Below are positions 46,601 to 58,850 of a stretch of 64,000 nt of DNA, in pieces (position 1 is the stretch's first letter; the number at the start of each line of letters is the position of its first letter). The DNA lies in assembly GCA_038496445.1 (NCBI GenBank), contig JALMLS010000619.1, positions 1 to 64,000 on the forward strand, written 5' to 3'. The translations under genes were made by a program, and so were the position numbers. Below the pieces are notes generated by a model. The model was not told where the DNA came from. It did no database searches and saw nothing but the letters and a program-made list of their open reading frames with translations. Source of the DNA: Trichosphaerium sp. ATCC 40318 (Eukaryota; Discosea; Flabellinia; Trichosidae).

Positions 46601-47405
46601 GCATGTCTCATCCAGTCCGAGTCTTGGCTTTCGCTACGAAAATGATCGAGATGTTCTTACGGAGCGCTAGTATTGTTGAGCTAAACTCGTCGACAAACCA
46701 GTGCGGTTGTAACTTGCATATGTATTTTTTTCAAAGGCGCTACTCCTACGCACAGAGAATTGCTATGGAGTAATGTTACCAAGCGAACGAAAACTGAATA
46801 AACGCTCTAAAGCATGGAAATACTGCCAACATCACACTATGCCGATTTGTAGTTGCAAAGGCTTTTTTCTGAAGTTGTCCTCAATTGGAATTACCACACG
46901 CGCGTACCATAGCGAGAAATAAAAGCACACTGTGAGCTATAAAACCGTAGCCCTCTTTGACCCAAGTAGAGTTTCTACAAACACATAACGTTGTTACACA
47001 ACGTCAGAAGGATCAGCTAGCTGTTTATTTGACTAATCAACAATCGGTGCAACAAAACAGCAAGAACAACGGCGAAACGCTTCCTATTAGCGTTTTTGAG
47101 GCTTTTCGGAAAAGTTCTGCGTAATTGCGCTTAGACACTAAAACTACCGACGCTCTGGTATTTGCAACTCGTTTTGTTCTAACTCGCGAGCGCTTTGTGC
47201 CAGCAACACGCGTTTGCGACGTTGTATGAGAAGAAAAATAACAAAGCAGCTATGCGCAGCGCAAGCCCTTTGAAGTGTAGTATGAGCATAAATAAACACT
47301 ACCTACTTATCGCTATTTGGACCTGTTTGAATGAACGCGTTTGAAAAATATTGAAAATACAAAATTTTAAAATTGGCGGCAAAAACACCTAAACACAAAC
47401 ACGCC
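46601..47405. promoter_or_regulatory. Intergenic region upstream of the Ctf4-like gene
   Basis: About 0.8 kb. The 5' end of the minus-strand gene and the promoter of the Ctf4-like gene should both lie here. No repeat or motif recognised. Confidence 0.35.
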
Positions 47406-50400
47406 ATGTCTTCCAGCCTAAAGTGGTCCGACGTGCTTTGCGAAGAAGAAAAAAGTTGTGTAAATGTAGCACTTCACCCGGACGGACAGTACGCGCCTCA
47501 TTACGTCTTTTAGCGTACTAAGACTATATGGAGGCATATATTTCTGTGTTCTCACGAAAACAACGATGTTACAGTGTTAGATATCAAAAACAGTGATGCC
47601 AACCCAGAAATTGTGCCACACGAGGAAGGAGTATACGCAGTAACGACTACTATAAAAGTAAGCGTTAAAAAAAAAGAATCAAGACTAACGTAAACGTAGG
47701 GTGATATGTTTGCTACAGCTTGTGGCGATCGTGGGTTGTATTTGTACGAGTACCCTTCAAAAGGTGGCAATTTCACAAAAACACTCTTAACACGCTTCGA
47801 AAACGCTGTATATGACGCAAAGTTCGATCCTACAGATGAACGTGTCGCTGGCGCAGGGTACGTTTCTTAAATTTGCTCATCAACGCAAAAACAGCGTTAA
47901 ATACTAGCGAAATGCACCGCAGCTTTGTTTCTAGCAGTTCTGATCATTTTTTTTTTCAACGGTTAATTAAATATTTGAAACTAATCAGAGTTTTCTAGCG
48001 CTGACGGTGTCATTCGTATTGTTTCAGTAGTTGGAGGCGATTTAAAGCTATTAAAGGGACATACTAGCTCTGTTACAACAGTTGCTTTCGATCCACAACG
48101 AAAATACCTTGTACGTTTAGAACCCGCTCGACGTTGTCCTTGAATACACAATTGAGCTCCAAACGATCTCTCTGTGACGTTCTTTTACTGTCACAAAACT
48201 TTTTATTTCATTTCATTTCTTACGCCGATTCTAGGCTTCTACAAGTACTGATTGTACTTTACGCATATGGAATCTAGACAAAGAAGAAGATTCAGAAGTA
48301 CACAAAGCGGAAATGCTCCCTAAGGGCGGAATTACACAAAAACAACCTCATCGCATATCCTGGAATATTGATGGCTCACTTCTCGCTGTGCCAACTGCAA
48401 AAGGTATGCGCGATGCGCGTTTTTCTTGTTTTTTGTGTTTTTCGTGTATTTTTAATGATTGTCTCGTTAGGTGTCGTTTTATTACAACGTGGCAGTTGGA
48501 AGGTTGTTGGAGAGTTTAAAGAGCATAATGTAGAAGCAGTTGCAACGGTACGTGCTGTTCCTTTTTTTCTTTTGGTTTTTTTTTCTTATTTTTTTTTTGT
48601 AGATGTTTTCTCCTCGTGGTGAGTTCTTAGTTTCCAGTCATGTTGATGGAAGTGTTTTATTATGGAATGTAAAAACAAAAGAGTCTTTAGAGCGTCACAG
48701 ATGTGATTCTCGCGTTACTTCAATGGCATGGAATACTAAGGTAAACGCCTGAGGTTTTGAACTATTTTTGGTCTAGTTCGTTTTTAACTGTTCTTTTAGG
48801 ATAATGCTGTCATTCTAGTCAACGAGGACGGCGAGTTTGCTGTATGGGATAACATACTCTCTTCACACATGAAGCGTGAAGAGACTGGTACTGTAAAGAA
48901 AAACCCTATCGACTCTCAAAGAAAGCAGATTGAGAAGTGCGTTGTACTTCTTTTTTATTTCTCCTACTTCGCTTCTTCTAACCGACCTTGATGTAGTTTA
49001 ACCAGTATGTTCCTTGATGATGAGTGCGATGTTGATGAAGATGTTGAGATGGAACAAATCTCTGCTGCTAATATCATAACGTGCGTAACGAAGCTATGAA
49101 AAAAAAAACCTAAGAACCTACCTGGATTTCTAATTCGACAGATATTTTTCTGCCCTCGTGACTGTTTATTGTCAACTTTATTTTCCCGCGTATATGTATT
49201 TTCCTTGGTTATTTTTTGACAGTATGTTTAGTAAACCAACGACAAAGCAAACGAAAAAAGTAAATAGACGTGTTGCTAAATCATCGAAAGTCTTGGACTC
49301 TGATGAAGAAGATGAGTTATTAGGCCAACTCGCACAAGAAGAAGAAGAAATGGATGATATTCCTGAAACACAAATACCTGTACGTCTCAATTGTGACATG
49401 AGTAGTAGACTGTGAATCTGACTTTTTCGAAAACTAGGATTACGTTGATTTTGAAACAAAAAGATTTGGATCTGTTGACAAACAAAGACAAACAACACTC
49501 ACCAGTCACTTGAAACCTGTACATATTGATGATATTTCACCAACTGTTAGAGCACCTCAAGCTCCTTTTCAACCAAATGCTTCGCCTATTGGAGAACAAA
49601 GAAGGTTTCTCGGTGCGTTTTAATTTCAAATCCTATTTTTTTCTCTTTTTTCTTGTTTTTAACGATTTCGCGCTTACATTGATTTTTTTAGCTTGGAACA
49701 ACCATGGTTCAGCAGTATCACGATACGACGGTGTTACTTCTTATATTGACATTGAGTTTGCTGACTTGGGACGTCACAGAAACTTCAGCCTTTCCAAAAA
49801 TTTTGCAATCGGTACGTTGGGTTTTTTTGTGTTGTTCAACGGTTTTTTACTGATTGTAACGCCTAGATTTCGGCGCTGTTGCTGATGACGCTTTGGTATT
49901 AGCTAGCCCTGGCACCCTTTTCTACAGAAAATATGATAACTTTATGTGGGAGTCATCTCAAGGGTGGTCAATCAATCTAGTAGACAAAGAAGCCATTCAA
50001 CGTACACGCTTTTTTTTTCACAAAATGTCAGGCGTCAGCCGCTTGTACTTTACCGTTATTACTCGTTCTGTTGTGGCTAAGACGTATGTATAGTTCTTGC
50101 TGCTGGTACTGGATTTGTTGCTATTGGTACAACAAACAACTACGTCCGCATCTTTTGCTCTGGTGGTATGGAAAAGTACGTCTTTCTTATCTGTTTTTTT
50201 TATACTTGACACGTCATTAACGTTATTTACTTCTAGAGCCATCCTTTGTTTCGGTCCTTTACTGTCAATGTCTGCTCAAGAGCATATTCTCGCTATTGTA
50301 TACCATGCAGGCATGTACTCTATCAACTTGTTTGAAATCAACGGCTATCTTGCTTATGTTTTTTTTTGCTTTAGGTTCTAGCCGTAAATTAGTTCTCATG

Positions 50401-52137
50401 GATACACGTGACCGTTCAGTTGTATATCATAAAGACTTACCTTGTCCTGCTAATGTTAATCTAACATGGATTGGGTTCTCTCGTGATGGTATTTTCCATA
50501 TTCTCAGAGATGACGGTAAAATGTTGTGTTTGGCTCATTGGGAAGAGTAAGTTTGCTTTTTTTTTTTGGGCTTTGTTTTTAATTTCGGTTTTCGAATCTA
50601 TACTGATGTTTATGGTAGCGACAAACCTTGTGGTGGACTATGGCAAGTTGTTCTTGAGGTTGACCAAAAGAGACGTATCTGGCCTATTCAGATTCAGTCC
50701 AGCGGAACACTTTTATACCTTCCTTTGTTGGTACGTAATGCTTTTTGTTTCTTTTTTGTCATCAAGAACGATGTTGTATTTTCGCACGTGATATTTACAC
50801 AATGTTAGGCTGATGAGATAGCACCAAGGAATGTCAGTGCACGAAGGCCTGTACCAAGTACCATGAAGTAAGTTAGAAGAACGAGCTTTTTTACTTTTTT
50901 CCTCGTTTGGTTTGCTGATTTTTTTTTCAAAAGGGTTCGCGCACCTGTGTTGACACAAGACTCAAAGTATGCTGCGTTTGGCGAAAAGTTCATGAGAGAC
51001 TCCATTCGTTATCACACTTTGGAACCAGCACTTGAAGAAGGTCCTGAACTGTTGCAGGAGCAAATTAAACTCGATAAGATTGCTTTGCAATTGTTCCAAG
51101 TACGCCTTTTTTTTTTTCTCGTTTTTACATTTTTCGGCTGTTAGAGGATCAACACCTTTATCTTCTCTATCCTCACGCTTTGTCTACGATTATCCAAAGC
51201 ATTGCTTCTTTTAAAACCAAATTTAAACCTACAACTAGTTTACAAAACAGTTTGTCGATCGTTTTCTTCTCCTCCACCTTTGCTTACATTTCTACCTTAG
51301 ATTGCCTGTGAGAAGGGTAAACAAGAACGTGCGTTGAATCTTGCTAAAGATCTATTACTCGGTGGTTCGATAGAAGGTGCCCTTCAGTTGGCATTCAATA
51401 AGCAAGTATGTATTATTCAATTCCCTCTTTGTATAGCACGTGTTAACTTTTTTTTGTTCAGCTTCGTGGTTTGACTGAGCGTATCACAGCATTCAGAGAT
51501 TCTGAATTTGGCGAACAAGAAGAAGAGTCTGAAGAGGAGCTAGAGTTATCTATTGAAGACGATACGTCAAGCCGCTCTGTAAAGCGTAGAAGAGTTGATT
51601 ACAACAAGAGCCAAGCGACAAAAACGTAAGCCCTTTAATTTGAAAACGTTTTTCTTTTTGCGTTGACTGACATTGTGTTGTAGTGATCGCTTGGTTTCTG
51701 AGCCTGTTGAAGACGTTAGTGATGATGACTCTGATGATGCTATGGACGAGGATGTTGAAGAAAATGATGATAAAGAGAACAGTACGGAGAAGTTATCGCG
51801 TCAGCAATTTGTTCTTTTTTTTTTTCATTTATATTTGTTTGTTCATTTTTTTTTCCATTAGAGCAAGCCAACATTACTAAGAAACCTTTCAATCCTTTTG
51901 CTTCTAAGAAGAAGAAAGTCAGTGGGGGTAATGGTACGTCTTCTTACCTGAAACATGATGTCTTGAGAGCAGAAAACAGCATAGAGATTTCTTCGTTTTA
52001 GTAATGAACTTTTTTGTATTGACTTTTTTTCAGGTTGCATCTTCTCTACAATCGGTGGTATTGTATCAAAAGGAAAGGATAGTCCTCTTACACAACGTAC
52101 AAAGGGTAGAAAGAGAAAATTACAATCTGGGTTGTAA
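47406..52137 (+). CDS. Ctf4/WDHD1 (AND-1) replication adaptor
   Basis: ATG at 47406 (MSSSLKWSDVLCEEE), stop TAA at 52135-52137, about 20 exons. The N-terminal half has WD40 repeats (VTVLDIKN, GHTSSVTTVAFDP, STDCTLRIWNLD, RISWNIDGSLLAVPT, MFSPRGEFLVSSH, GSVLLWNVKT, VTSMAWNTK, FAVWDN). An acidic linker (DSDEEDELLGQLAQEEEE) leads to the SepB/Mcl1-type beta-propeller: AWNNHGSAVSRYD, IDIEFADLGRHRN, ASPGTLFYRKYDNFMWESSQGW. The C-terminal part is helical then acidic and basic (KKKKVSGG, GRKRKL). Ctf4 links the CMG helicase to polymerase alpha at the fork in the nucleus. Introns are notably T-rich. A PIP-like or HMG box was not seen. Confidence 0.88.
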
Positions 52138-54902
52138 AATATGACACGTCAAAAGAAATTTGTACATAGAACAAAAAAAGCACCACCACTTACTTGTATG
52201 TACACTTTACGTTAAGTTTGTGCGTATAATGTACATAGTAAAAGATATTATCTTAATACTGTATTTGTTATTTTACGTAGATGTACGCTAACGATAGAAA
52301 ACGTTTCCTTTTAGCAGCCTGGTTTGGCGATATTGTGAAATAGTTGGTTGCAAATTGCCAGTTGGCTCCTTTTTTCTGTTATTTGTTCGTGATTTACAGC
52401 GCTCGACTTTGAAGGCTAAGACCTGAGGTATAGCTAAAGTTCTGTATTTGTTGATGTAGAATACAAACTTGAAAGTTTTTGTTTGCATGTAATAAACGAA
52501 AAAATGGCACCTGTCATGTGACGATACTTGAAGAGTAAAAGGCAAATATTAAAGACAGACGTTAATAAATTTGTGAATGAGGCGTAGGAGGTACTACAAA
52601 AAAGAACATAGACAAACAAACGAAATGAATACAACAGCCAAAATAATACAATCTCAAGTATGAAACAAACTTTATTCCTTTCACAGACAAATGCATTCAA
52701 GTACCACGTTGCACTTGATGTTATTAAGTCAAAATTAAATTTGACACATGTCAAAATGTGTCAACGTTTTCGTCGATGGCATTTTGCGGCGTATGTACAT
52801 TAGTGTGTGAATACCTAGAGTGTTAGGCGTTTTTTTAATCCAATTGGAGAGCTGCAATACCAATAGTAATAAAACAAGGACTACAGTCTGTTATTTCAAA
52901 GAACACTGAGCGCCAGAATGTGACGACTCCAAATGTCTTCAGATTTGATTTCTATCTCGTTACCATTTCTAACCATTTCTAAGTTCACGCACAATTGAGC
53001 ACAATAGGAAAAACCACAGAAGAGTTTAAAGTGTCCACAGACTTTCTAAAAACCAATAGCCTAGACAAGAACTGGCGCACGCAATAGTTCTTTTGATCGT
53101 GGGGCAATTGAAGTCTATCTAGTCGTTGTCTGCTAACAGAGAACTTTAAATGCTATAACATCCAAAGTATGCTACGATACAACTAACGCAATATGTACAT
53201 AACCAGTATGCAGGAATGACTGTCTCAAGGTTAGTTTACTTGCAAACGCACGGAATGTCTCTGCTAGAGTACTTAGTTGTGCTTAGCAACCTTTATTGTA
53301 GTGGCGTCGTAGATAGTTACGCATTCGCTGATAGTTACTACGACATAGCACGCGGCGTAGAAAGATGAATCTGCACAGTACTGAGCAAAGAAAGCACCTA
53401 GTAGTAACATGAAAAGCAACTACTAGTAAAAAAATTGTTCTCAAAAAACTACCGTTAAAGAAAAAGTATGACTTTGCTTCTTGTGGAGGAAAGAACTACG
53501 CTGCAACAACATGGAGTATTGGCTTGAACTCTGTTTGGCCTTTATTGTAGAGGTATCCCATTCGTAGGTGATAAGGGTTTACTGTTACCTCGTGCAGCTC
53601 CGTTGTGGTTTATTCTTTTCTCCATCATACTGCCAAAGCACTAGCGAGCGATCCTTTGAAAATGATCTCCCTCAAACCAAGTTATTATTTTGTGAGCTGT
53701 TTTATTGTGACGTTGCAAACATGCGCGCATACAAGTGTTGAGGTTGCAATTGTGCTAATTGCAAACCATAAAATGGCCGTTTGCCACAAAATTGTGTTTA
53801 CCCAATCGAAAAACGCTGTGATATTCTGTACGAAAGCTTCAGTTAGAGCTCTATCACTTGTTAGTTTCAACACTAGGCGCCTCTCCTCGCGTAAGCCAGT
53901 TTAAACGATGTAAAATCTTCGCTCATGCAGTGTATTGCAAGTGGGAAATAGGAGCGGCTGGCAATTGTCGTACGAAAGCTCTTCCTGAGTAGCACTCAAC
54001 ATAAGTCTATCGTTCGTTTTATGCAGTTCAGTGTAACAATCGTGGTTTCGAACCGAAAAGTGCCAAAAATACGATGAAAGCACTCTCTTAGTGCATATGA
54101 GAGACGTAAAACCTGAGGTAACAGTCAAAAACTGTTGTCCTGTTTAGTTTGGGCTACAAATGCTACAAAACGTTTATATACGCGTAGAAATGCGTATTAG
54201 GGACTCGAGCGGTAACAATGGGCTTAAATCGCAAGACTTACGCACGCCTTCTTTGGAAGGCCGCAGATAGCGAAAAAACAGAGCTACAAAAACGTTTGTG
54301 ATAAGAAGTTCGTTTTAGAGATAGGCGTTTCATCTCATTCCAAAATGTCTATGGCATACAATAATACCTTGCTCTGTTGGTTCTCTTAACGATGCTGGCG
54401 TGCAATACGGTTTAAAATACAAATTGAAAAACTGGTTCTACCGTTTCGCACTAAAACGGTGTGTACGGAATCGACAAAAATAATTCTAGGCTGGAAGTGT
54501 TCATGCTAACAGGACTAAAGTAGATAAATACATCATTAGTTGCATGCGATAAACGCTTGGCGTATGTCAAACAAATTTAAAACTGCTTCTAATATGTTCT
54601 TTATTTTCCGACAGTCTTCATCCGTGTGTGCACTTCTTCTGGTTCATAACTTTAAGTATTCTACTTTACTTCTAACCTACAGGATTTCTCAGAGACGCGT
54701 AATCAACAACAATGCCGCCTATAATATTTGTATAAGTTAGATATTTTGTATCATTTCCAGAAAGAATAAAATTGGGTTGCACGTTATGCAACCGTCATGA
54801 AAAAGAAGTAAAAAATGTTCAATTGTATTGAATAAAATAGCGTAGTACTTATGCATACCTACCACTAACCATAACCTTCTTTTCATCTTTTGTTGTACGT
54901 CA
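52138..54902. other. Long gene-poor region
   Basis: About 2.8 kb with no gene I can support. Open frames (for example 53605-53904) do not splice or show family motifs. No transposon coding sequence or tandem repeat is apparent. Confidence 0.5.
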
Positions 54903-55206
54903 GCACTTGGTGTCTCGCATGTGACACCCGTTGGAAAGAAATTAGTAAGACTTGTAAAATTTTACGAAAAAGCTTGTGTCTCCTTACTTTTTATTATTAT
55001 ATTTCCTTCAACAAGATCTGCAACAACTTGAGGATCACCAGCGATCTCACAACTTTCCAGATGCTAACTTAAACATAGTATTATTCTCAGTCTCCAAATT
55101 CACTCTAAATGCCAACAAGCACTCTGAAAAAGAGACAAGTGAGCGAGAGGATAGACAAAGAACATTTTGCGTACTGGAAGGTGGTACCTTAAAAATTGAT
55201 AAGTAA
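54903..55206 (+). CDS. Partial gene, C-terminal exons, unknown
   Basis: Two exons join in phase: GVSHVTPVGKKLVRLVKFYEKA, a 42-nt intron (GTGTCT...AACAAG), then YLQQLEDHQRSHNFPDAN and a charged tail (EKETSEREDRQRT) ending LKIDK and a stop at 55206. The upstream start was not found. No family recognised. It could be the 3' end of a gene beginning in the gene-poor region, or a relic. Confidence 0.3.
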
Positions 55207-55796
55207 TCAACTCGCTCGTACCAGTTTGTAAAGTTCAAGATAGCTTTCGTGAGAAACAACAAGCAAAAGAATAAACCAAACTCGTGTTTTCAATCAAGCT
55301 TAAACTTGCATACGGCACAGTTTCTACTTGGCAATAAGTTGGCAGCACTACTACAAACAACATCAAGTGCCACAAGGCAAAGTTAGACCAATCCTCAATC
55401 CCAACAAAAGCTATTGCAAGACGATCTGGGAGGAAAGGAACACACTGTCCCTGACCGATAGCTCTGGCGCAGAGCGAGCGTGTGTGTGGTTTATTTACCT
55501 AACACGCTTGCATGTACATGAAAAAATGAAGAAAACGAAAAAAACAAAATCTTACGGGTGGTAGTGGGTGGGTGATTTCTGCTTGCTATCGAATAAACAG
55601 CCTCAGTTGGTTGCTTGTCTTTGTTGGATCAGTCCAGCTCGTTCAAGCGCCTGAAATGTCTCGCATGTTCAGACAAAAAACAATCACTCGCTTCTAGTGC
55701 TGTTAATGACTCAGTCTTAAAGTTGAGTCGACAAACGCAAAAGCCAAGTAAAGCTGGATTGAACTGAAGCCGTTCCTGAAAAAGCCAGGGAAGCTA
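55207..55796. other. Intergenic, nothing firm
   Basis: About 0.6 kb with a G-rich patch near 55555-55575 and no supported gene. The duplicated segment begins at its right edge. Confidence 0.4.
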
Positions 55797-56748
55797 TTCG
55801 TATCATTTCCAAGTCCTGCCATCTATTACACCAACCTTGTTTGGGAGCCTTGAAAATATAATATGAGTACATCTTTTGTCGATAATCTGGGTCAATTCCA
55901 TATTTATGAATCAACTTAAAAGGTAGGGATCAAAAAAATGACTGAAGCAGCGTGGAATAAGAAGGGAATCTTATCAGCAGTGCAATATTTGCAATTCTTA
56001 TTGCTATTGCCGGATTACCTTTTATCACCATGGAGACGAGGTCACTATTACTAGCCTTTACATTGGTTTGCTATCACGAGTGATGCTGTACCAACATACG
56101 AACAAAGTTGTTACAAAAGTTTTGATTCATTTGGTATATGTACTTCCTTCTGGCTTCAGCTAACTTTGCGAGAGAGCTCTACATCAATGTATTGTGACAT
56201 AAAGGCAATGGAAACGAACATCCCTTACTTGCTCCTTACGCTTACAATGTAACTACCAACGTAAGAAACAATTAACAGGCTTTGCACCGACTGTACTTGG
56301 CGTGTAGCTAGCGTTTAAAAGGCGTAAAGAAATGGTCCGTTTTGCGTCATGTTTTGTTTGATTATCTTTCGCTCTATTTACGCACAATTTCTATTGCGCC
56401 GACCACGCGATCGCATGCATGAAAGCCTGAAGATATAAAAAAAACCCGCAAAAAACACAGCGAGCAAAAATCCATCTCGCCCACGTGATCTTCAAAAAAA
56501 AAACTGAAACTCTGCGTGGCGAGATAGCATAAACTTGCTCAACGAATTCGTTGCGTTGCCGATTCTCGTTATGATAATGTTATTATAACGTTTCATAACG
56601 CAATGTGTTGCCTGGAACGGGTAAAAAAATAGTCCGCAAAAATAACTTCAAAAAGGCTTCCTTTCGAGCGTTATAGCAGATGCGCTCAATTGATTTTTTG
56701 TTCGAAAGTTGTTGAAAAGTCAAAAAAGAACCCGTTTCGCACTAAACG
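55797..56748. repeat. Direct repeat copy 1 (about 0.95 kb)
   Basis: Shares long stretches with 57769-58598 in the same order, for example TCCAAGTCCTGCCATCTATT at the left edge and AAAGTCAAAAAAGAACCCGT at the right. It contains broken remains of a possible membrane protein frame (MTEAAWNKKGILSA, then IAILIAIAGLPF-like in another frame) without an intact gene. Its right end lies only 40 bases before the ATG at 56788, so it also holds that gene's promoter. Confidence 0.75.
56567..56600. promoter_or_regulatory. Nested palindrome in repeat copy 1
   Basis: CGTTATGA at the left and TCATAACG at the right are complementary, with further ATAA/TTAT symmetry inside. The same 34-base motif is kept in copy 2 at 58432-58465 although the surroundings have many small deletions, which suggests a function or a stable structure. 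Confidence 0.45.
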
Positions 56749-56787
56749 CTTCCTTTTTCAATTGCTCCAAGTGCATTCACTCCTTCA

Positions 56788-57423
56788 ATGGCCGGTGAAC
56801 TGTTCGAAAAAATTTTCGACGGCAAGGCTTTAACACTCGTAACGAAACCACATCACACCTGTAGTGTGGTAAAGTCATATCTTATTTTGGTTGGTAAGAT
56901 AAGAACAGGCTACAAACCATGTTTTCCAAAAAAACTGAGTTTTAGCTTTTCTCCTTCGTTGGTACTACAAGCTACTGCAATATTGCATTAACAAGTTGCA
57001 AGCGTTAATGTCAATGTTTATTATTGGTCACACTTTCAATGATTTACATCAAGTCGCCACTTGGAAGCGTGGGCTCTTTACACTTGTGCCTTCGCAAACC
57101 TAGTAATCTCAAATGTAATATAGTATGTACGCAAAGGTACTAACAAGTAATACTGTAATAGCAAGATAATCACGATGATCCTTCATACCAGATAAGTGTG
57201 GTGCGGTGAGGTGCTTTTGTATCAACACTACTGGCAGTATTTTACAAGGTGTTTGTTTGCTGGATCAAAGTTAGAACCTCTACAAAATAGTGTTCTATTG
57301 GCTCAGTTCATGGTTTATTGTGGTTCATACAAGTCTCATATAATTTTCAAAAGCAGCATGAATAGTGATCCGCCACCAAATTCACAGTTGCAGTCAGCAA
57401 ATTCACTTGAGGCGGAGAAGTAG
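56788..57423 (+). CDS. Small unknown protein between direct repeats
   Basis: Three or four exons, ATG at 56788 (MAGELFEKIFDGKALTLV). Exon 2, after GAGTTTTAG near 56945, gives LLRWYYKLLQYCINKLQ and MFIIGHTFNDLHQVATW; exon 3 from about 57198 gives WCGEVLLYQHYWQYFTR, then a Pro/Asn/Ser tail ending SLEAEK and stop TAG at 57421-57423. The aromatic, mostly helical composition suggests a small membrane-associated or helical protein. No family recognised; the intron between exons 2 and 3 is long for this window. Confidence 0.45.
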
Positions 57424-57768
57424 GAATTGTAGGTGTTTCTTGTAGGATTGGCGCTTGTGTAGCATTTCTTCTACTCTATGTGTCACGAATAATACCTCCT
57501 TTGTTGTCATTGCTGGGTTTGCTGTAAAGATGTCAAAAAAGCGCGTTTGGTATGATGTTTTTCTGTTTGCTTACCTGCGATGTAGGTTAGGATCAGACAA
57601 CTCAAGTTTCTGTAAATAGTTTCATTAAGTTCAGTTGGATGCGTGTTAACTTTTCCAAACGGTAACTTCAGCGACTTCTCCCTGTTAAAATGAGTTCAAA
57701 AACAATTAGTAAAAAACACACAGCTTAAAAAAAGTTGTTTGTACAGTAAAGGGTAGTGTAAAAAGAAG
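57424..57768. other. Intergenic, possible minus-strand exons
   Basis: About 0.35 kb. On the minus strand short frames (ANPAMTTKEVLFVTHRVEEM and KLELSDPNLHR) have splice-like borders but were not assembled into a gene. Confidence 0.3.
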
Positions 57769-58598
57769 CTAGTATCTTTCCAAGTCCTGCCATCTATTAC
57801 ACCAATTGTTTGGGAGCCTTGAAAATATAATATGAGTACATCTTTTGTCGATAATCTGAATTCCATATTTAAAATCAACTTATCAGGTAGGGATCAAAAA
57901 AATGACTGAAGCAGCGTGGAATAAGAAGGGAATCTTATCAGCAGTGCAATATTTGCAATTCCTATTGCTATTGCCGGATTACCTTTTATCACCATGGAGA
58001 CGAGGTCTTTATTACTAGTTTACATTGGTTTGCTATCACGAGTGATACCAACATACGAACAAAGTTGTTACAAAAGTTTTGATTCATTTGGTATATGTAC
58101 TTCCTTCTGGCTTCAGCTAACTTGTGCGAGAGAGCTCTACATCAATGTATTGTGACATAAAGGCAATGGAAACGAACCATCTCTTCAAAAGTAGCCCATA
58201 CGCATTAAACGTAAAAGGCGTAAAGAAACGGTTTTGCGTCTTGTGTTTGATTATCTTTCGTCTATTTACGCACAATTTCTATTGCGCCGACCACGCGATC
58301 GCATGCATGAAAGCCTGAAGATTAAAAAAAACCCGCAAAAAACAAGTTTCGCCCACGCACTTCAAAAAAAAAACTGAAACTCTGCGTGGCGAGATACATA
58401 ATTGCTCAACGAATGTTGCGTTGCCGATTCTCGTTATGATAATGTTATTATAACGTTTCATAACGCAATGTGTTGCCTGGAACAAAAAAATAGTCCGCAA
58501 AAATAACTTCAAAAAGGCTTCCTTGAGCGTTATGCAGATGCGCTCAATTGATTTTTTGTTTGAAAGTTGTTGAAAAGTCAAAAAAGAACCCGTTTCGC
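57769..58598. repeat. Direct repeat copy 2 (about 0.83 kb)
   Basis: The second copy of the segment at 55797-56748, shorter by about 120 bases. It differs by one deletion of about 60 bases (near 58180-58210) and many losses of one to a few bases, with fewer substitutions. It has no intact gene. Its right end meets the MITE-like element directly. Confidence 0.75.
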
Positions 58599-58603
58599 AT
58601 AGT

Positions 58604-58850
58604 AGATTCCGAATTTTCCGAAAACAAAAATTCGAAAGTGTAGAAAGATGCAGAAAGATGCATACCTAGGGCAGTCCACTTAACTAGAAAGCGCCTGGTT
58701 CACTTACGGTCGGGTCCTCGCTGTGCTCGGAACTAGAACCCGACCTTCGCTCACATATAGTGATCCATTGGTGGGTATAGGCATTCAGTTTTTGTATCGA
58801 ATTCTATTTTTTCGAATTTTTTCTTTCGAAAAATTCGGAAAAAACGTGGG
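58604..58850. mobile_element. MITE-like element with terminal inverted repeats
   Basis: Left end TTCCGAATTTTCCGAAAACAAAAATTCGAA (58607-58636, seen as blocks TTCCGAATTTTCCG and ATTCGAA) pairs with the right end around 58811-58842 (TTCGAA, TTTCGAAAAATTCGGAA). The inside continues the symmetry: GGTCGGGT against ACCCGACC at about 58710-58746 and GGTTCACTTA against TATAGTGATCC. No coding frame. Size and structure fit a non-autonomous DNA transposon (MITE). Confidence 0.65.

Noticed and set aside
53605..53904. Frames on both strands in the gene-poor region
   Set aside because: Overlapping open frames on both strands with no motifs; likely chance.
57430..57760. Minus-strand exons overlapping the 3' end of the small gene
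   Set aside because: Splice-like borders exist but several frames are open and none is convincing.
58670..58780. tRNA-like stem region
   Set aside because: The stems belong to the inverted-repeat element; no anticodon arm or B box.
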